From NCBI GenBank assembly GCA_045586185.1, contig JAZMZV010000189.1, positions 1 to 64,000 of the forward strand: 64,000 nucleotides of DNA, written 5' to 3'. Made by a program: the position numbers and the translations under genes. Under the pieces are notes generated by a model that did not search any database, was not told the DNA's origin, and worked only from the letters and a program-made list of their open reading frames with translations. This document shows, in pieces, positions 60,523-64,000 of this stretch (its first letter is position 1; each line of letters begins with the position of its first letter). This DNA comes from RUG11551 sp045586185 (GTDB lineage: Bacteria; Planctomycetota; Planctomycetia; Pirellulales; Thermoguttaceae).

Positions 60523-60916
60523 AATTAATCCTTTCCTTTTTCGAGCTGTTTGCTCTTAAAAAAATGCTGTGTTTATTCTCGTCGAATTACAAAACGCAAC
60601 ATGCGTTGTTTGCTTTTAATCGTTATTATAAAAGAACGTGTAATTAAATACAAGCCCACACGATGAAATAATATTGAAACAACACTCCAATTTTTATCTG
60701 GAAAAGTTTCAAAAATCCCTCTTGACTCAAAGGGAAAAAATCTCTATAGTTCCGATAATTGCCGAAACAGTTTTTTCTGTTTCGCCTTCATAGACGAAAT
60801 ATATTTGCATTTTCAGGGTTTGTTGCGCCATGGACGGCTCAAGAACTTTTGAAAGATACAATTCCTTTAACCCACGACGTTATAGACGTGGACTTTGACA
60901 TGGATGGACTCAAGTC
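60523..60916. other. Gap upstream of the lipoprotein gene
   Basis: No gene. It holds the promoter at 60722-60750 and a ~160-base leader. I see no clear riboswitch fold in it. Confidence 0.4.
60722..60750 (+). promoter_or_regulatory. Promoter of the lipoprotein gene
   Basis: TTGACT (60722-60727), 17-base spacer, TATAGT (60745-60750). Confidence 0.55.
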
Positions 60917-62083
60917 ATGGAATTAAGCATTATGAATAGATTTCAGCTCCGCTGGGCGCTTGCGACGTTGTTAGTCGTCGTTACGCTCGCTGGTTGTCGT
61001 ACAACAGGCAGCGGTCCGAAATGGCCCTTTGGTCGAAAAGACATGGAAAAATCCGAACAGTTGGCAACGTATAAAGAAAATCACCAGGCTGTTCAAACGG
61101 ACGGCGACATCATCCCTCCGGCAAATAAAGCCAAACCGGAAGCGACCATAGCTCTGGGAGAACGTCGTCTGGCTGACAGCGGATATTCCAGTCCAAACAG
61201 CCCCAAATATACAGAATCTCTGGATCAGCTCAATCAGCCGCCAGTCAACCCGGCGCAGAATTATGCTGCAGTTGAGCAAATGGCGACTAACGCAAACGCA
61301 GACGCTTCTAAAACCGCTGCGCCTGTCGCCTATAAGGATGAAAACGTTTCGCCAATGGACATTCAGCCGATGGCGCCCCCCACGCAAACGATTGCATCAA
61401 ATGGACCGTCAGATCCAATGGTTTTACCGCCCGTTCCTGAAATACCGCCAATGCCGAATGCGGAACCCGTTCCTGCGCCGGTCTCTCCAGCAATCGCGTC
61501 TGATTCAACGAAAAACAACAACGTTATTGCGCCGGTTCAGTATCAAACAGAAATATCTGAAAGCGAAGCTCAGGCGTATACGCCCACGCAAGGAGCGTTC
61601 CTGCCGGGAAGTCTGGATATGAATCGATTTAAAACCGAATTCTCGAATCCTTCGCCGTCCTCGCAGCCGGATGCAAATCAGGCGTATCCGACGACTCCGT
61701 CTGAAAATCCTTCTCCGCTTGACGCGCAAGCTTTGCCGGGATTGTCAAAAAATCAAAACGTTCCCCATGAACTGAAAAACAATTTCGATAACGGCAAAAT
61801 TGTCATAGTCAAGAATTCCCGATCAGTTATGACAGAATCTGATTTTTGCACTTTAGGTTATCATGAAGTTGCCAGTCTGGCATCGGGAAATCCTGTTGTT
61901 GCAAAAACGTCTCCCGTCTCTTCAGCGCGACATACGCCATCCGAATACAATGCTATTCCCGTTGTCCAGACGTCTCTGGTTCGACCCGTCGAGAATACTC
62001 CGTCAACAGTAACTCCCGTCGATCCGGAATCCATTGCAGACTCCGCGCCGTCCGTTTTAATGAACATAGCGCCGCTTAATTAG
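60917..62083 (+). CDS. Proline-rich lipoprotein of unknown function
   Basis: Up to 388 residues; a second ATG at 60932 gives MNRFQLRWALATLL and is equally possible. A lipobox-like VVVTLAGC ends the hydrophobic N-terminus, so the mature protein should be lipid-anchored from the cysteine. The rest is low-complexity, rich in Pro, Ala, Asn and Ser (for example PPVPEIPPMPNAEPVPAPV), with no visible fold. No family recognised. It is followed by heptamer repeats and an epimerase gene that need not be in the same operon. Confidence 0.65.
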   Translation: MELSIMNRFQLRWALATLLVVVTLAGCRTTGSGPKWPFGRKDMEKSEQLATYKENHQAVQTDGDIIPPANKAKPEATIALGERRLADSGYSSPNSPKYTESLDQLNQPPVNPAQNYAAVEQMATNANADASKTAAPVAYKDENVSPMDIQPMAPPTQTIASNGPSDPMVLPPVPEIPPMPNAEPVPAPVSPAIASDSTKNNNVIAPVQYQTEISESEAQAYTPTQGAFLPGSLDMNRFKTEFSNPSPSSQPDANQAYPTTPSENPSPLDAQALPGLSKNQNVPHELKNNFDNGKIVIVKNSRSVMTESDFCTLGYHEVASLASGNPVVAKTSPVSSARHTPSEYNAIPVVQTSLVRPVENTPSTVTPVDPESIADSAPSVLMNIAPLN

Positions 62084-62232
62084 GGAGTAGGGAGTAGGGA
62101 ATAGGGAAGAGTTATGAGTTTTTAGTGGTTAGTACGCAAGCGTTTGTCTAACTTCCCACTTACTACTTACCACTTACCACTCCCTAAACTATTCCCTATT
62201 CCCCATTCCCTATTCCCTATTCCCTATTCCCT
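62084..62232. repeat. Facing arrays of heptamer repeats
   Basis: GGGAGTA/GGGAATA units at 62086-62108, CTTACCA/CTTACTA units near 62152-62184, and TTCCCTA units at 62190-62230. Left and right arrays are complementary, so they can fold into a long hairpin. The right array runs up to the epimerase start codon. Confidence 0.75.
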
Positions 62233-62234
62233 CT

Positions 62235-63221
62235 ATGTCCGATATGTACATTGTAACCGGCTGCGCTGGATTTATCGCATCGAAATTAACTCAAAACCTG
62301 CTTGAACAAGGAAACGACGTCTTGGGAATTGACGTTCTCAACGACGCCTACGACTGTCGGCTGAAGAATTATCGGCTCAAAAATCTCAAGGCGTTTCCCA
62401 ACTTTCGATTCAAAAAAGGGGACATAGCAGATCAAGACTTTGTTTTCAAACAGGTCAAATCCTGCAAGTCAAACTTGAAGGCGATTTACAATCTTGCCGC
62501 TCGCGCCGGCGTAAGAACGAGCGTTGTCAACCCGTGGATTTATTACCATTCCAACGCGCTCGGGTCGCTTAATCTTCTCGACGCCTGCCGTCAGTTTGAC
62601 GTTCCCAAATACGTCATGGCGTCAACGTCAAGTCTGTATGGGAATTGCCCAACTGGGAAATTCTCGGAAACGGACTGCACCGACAGGCCGCTGTCGCCAT
62701 ACGCTGCTTCCAAAAAGGCGGCGGAAGCGATGGCGTATTCGTATCATCACCTGCATGGAATCGACGTCTCCATTCTGCGATATTTTACCGTCTATGGTCC
62801 AGCCGGGCGACCCGACATGAGCATTTTCCGGTTTATTCGTCACATTGATCAGGGCGAACCGATAATCCTTTTCGGCGACGGGACGCAGGAACGCGACTTT
62901 ACCTACGTTGACGACATCGCCCGCGGCACCCAGCTGGCGGAAAAGAAAATCGGATACGACATTTTCAATCTCGGCGGCGACAACGTTGTCGTCTTGAACG
63001 ATTTAATTGCTCTTATCGGGCGACTGCTGGGCAAAGAGGTTGTCATTGACTATCGTCCCGCTCATCGCGCTGACGTAAAACGGACGTCTGCCAATATCGA
63101 TCACGCCCGAAAGGTTCTCAAATGGTCGCCCAAAACCTCAATTGAAAAGGGCGTCGAAAAGACGATTCAATGGTATAACGAGAATCGCGCTCTGGCGTTG
63201 AAAATCGACTTGGGCGAGTAA
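62235..63221 (+). CDS. NAD-dependent nucleotide-sugar epimerase (UDP-glucuronate 4-epimerase-like)
   Basis: A 328-residue extended short-chain dehydrogenase/reductase. Nucleotide-binding motif VTGCAGFIASKL (residues 7-18), the active-site serine region ASTSSLYGNC and the catalytic YAASK motif (about residue 157) are visible. So is the substrate region FTVYGPAGRPDMSIFRF, characteristic of UDP-glucuronate or related sugar epimerases. It probably supplies activated sugars for surface polysaccharide. No Shine-Dalgarno is present because a heptamer array abuts the ATG; an alternative start MYIVTGC lies three codons in. Confidence 0.85.
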   Translation: MSDMYIVTGCAGFIASKLTQNLLEQGNDVLGIDVLNDAYDCRLKNYRLKNLKAFPNFRFKKGDIADQDFVFKQVKSCKSNLKAIYNLAARAGVRTSVVNPWIYYHSNALGSLNLLDACRQFDVPKYVMASTSSLYGNCPTGKFSETDCTDRPLSPYAASKKAAEAMAYSYHHLHGIDVSILRYFTVYGPAGRPDMSIFRFIRHIDQGEPIILFGDGTQERDFTYVDDIARGTQLAEKKIGYDIFNLGGDNVVVLNDLIALIGRLLGKEVVIDYRPAHRADVKRTSANIDHARKVLKWSPKTSIEKGVEKTIQWYNENRALALKIDLGE

Positions 63222-63245
63222 AAGTCCGAGTTCTTTTGATATAAA

Positions 63246-63284
63246 AACGTCCTCGCTTGCGAACAAGGAGGACGTTATTTTTTT
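63246..63284 (+). terminator. Terminator of the epimerase gene
   Basis: AACGTCCTC (63246-63254) and GAGGACGTT (63268-63276) followed by seven T. It lies between two convergent genes. Confidence 0.8.
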
Positions 63285-63310
63285 AACTATCCGAGAATAA
63301 ATCTCAGGGA

Positions 63311-64000
63311 TTATTTGCTTGCATTGCGCTTTCGCCAGTACAGCATTCCAGCTGCGCCGAGAATCAGCAGCGCCCAGGTTGACGGTTCCGGAATCTTGTT
63401 GGGATCAACATTCTGAGCGTACGCCAGAACGTAGCCGTCTCCGTAACCGGCAAGCAGTGAGAAAGCGCTGTTCCACGCGTCGTAACCGCCCTCTGCCAAG
63501 TACAGAGAAGCGCCGTCGTCGGACTGATCCAAATAAAGCATGTTTAACGCGTATTGACCAACTTCGCTTAACAGCAGCGGGATGAATTCCAGATCGGAAG
63601 AACCTGCGGATTCAAATATTGTAGCGCCATTGAGCGTAATCTTATACGGTTCGTCGTTGCCGACAGCCAAGGTGTACATGCCGGAAGATTCAACGTTCAA
63701 AACCGACAAAACGTTAACGCCAACGGGCGCGCCTTCGGAAGCCTTATAGTTATCTAAATAAAGTTGAATGTCTTTATTTGATGGTTCAGCTCCGCCGGTA
63801 ATGTAGTTAGCCAGTTCGTCCAATGTGGTAACGCCCGTTCCATCCAGGTTATAAGAATCAGCGTTAAAACCAGGTTCAACCTCGTAGTATGGCAAATTAC
63901 GAGATTTCAACGAATTGTTAGCCGCTTGAACTTCAGCCGCCGTCGGGGCGAATTTGATCTGGCGAATCTGGTCGAGTTCCAAATGGCTCCAGCCGGTTCC
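63311..64000 (-). CDS. PEP-CTERM secreted protein (5' end outside the window)
   Basis: 229 or more residues. The frame is open to the window edge (upstream residues GTGWSH before the first possible start), so the N-terminus is missing. The C-terminus has the PEP-CTERM sorting signal: PEPSTWALL, then a hydrophobic helix and the basic WRKRNASK end. Such signals direct processing by an exosortase and are common in planctomycetes and biofilm formers. The middle contains a TTLDELANYITGG-type dockerin-like or structural segment and beta strands with no clear family. Probably cell-surface or exopolymer-associated. Confidence 0.85.
   Translation of the reverse strand, partial: GTGWSHLELDQIRQIKFAPTAAEVQAANNSLKSRNLPYYEVEPGFNADSYNLDGTGVTTLDELANYITGGAEPSNKDIQLYLDNYKASEGAPVGVNVLSVLNVESSGMYTLAVGNDEPYKITLNGATIFESAGSSDLEFIPLLLSEVGQYALNMLYLDQSDDGASLYLAEGGYDAWNSAFSLLAGYGDGYVLAYAQNVDPNKIPEPSTWALLILGAAGMLYWRKRNASK

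Noticed and set aside
62084..62232. CRISPR array
   Set aside because: Repeats are seven-base tandem units without spacers.

Overview
The window looks like a chromosomal segment of a planctomycete, probably one living on host or plant glycans. Pointers are an ECF sigma factor coupled to a Ser/Thr kinase, a PEP-CTERM protein, a Tat-exported Gfo/Idh/MocA protein, several large secreted glycosidase-like proteins, and many genes without a Shine-Dalgarno sequence. The assignment is inference from gene content; there is no 16S gene here.

Layout. 1-2283: small accessory genes. An RHH regulator gene, an apparent antisense small RNA with a consensus promoter, and two paralogous two-TM proteins lie here. 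2284-36431: a ~34 kb integrative element bounded by a 49-bp direct repeat. Left to right it carries a tyrosine recombinase, a primase/DUF3987 replication protein (frameshifted), an excisionase, a leftward type 4 BREX-like operon (1283-aa protein, BrxP, BrxC, PglZ, BrxL, Zn-ribbon, cysteine desulfurase), an AlbA-domain regulator, an IS5/IS427-type insertion sequence, and a rightward four-gene membrane/GTPase operon. The attachment repeat lies inside the integrase reading frame, and the other end of the element encodes an in-frame alternative integrase tail. 36432-41.4 kb: chromosomal genes (ECF sigma/kinase pair, dhaK, recJ, rpmG). 41.8-60.5 kb: secreted hydrolases (esterase, GH123-like, Gfo/Idh/MocA, GH101-like, AP-superfamily phosphodiesterase), a two-module HtrA-like protease and tRNA-Arg. 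Among them sit two large paralogous membrane proteins with an N-terminal SLOG-like sensor region. 60.9-64 kb: lipoprotein, nucleotide-sugar epimerase and a PEP-CTERM protein cut by the window end.

How it fits together. The element is a defence island: BREX4 carries sulfur-handling genes and no methyltransferase in the window, which suggests a sulfur-based rather than methyl-based DNA mark. The GTPase operon is the best candidate for a poorly described second system. It has an operator-framed promoter, but an IS has landed between its presumed ribosome-binding site and first start codon, and its first gene has an in-frame TGA. Intergenic space outside the element is rich in heptameric tandem repeats and in a MITE-like repeat placed just after stop codons.
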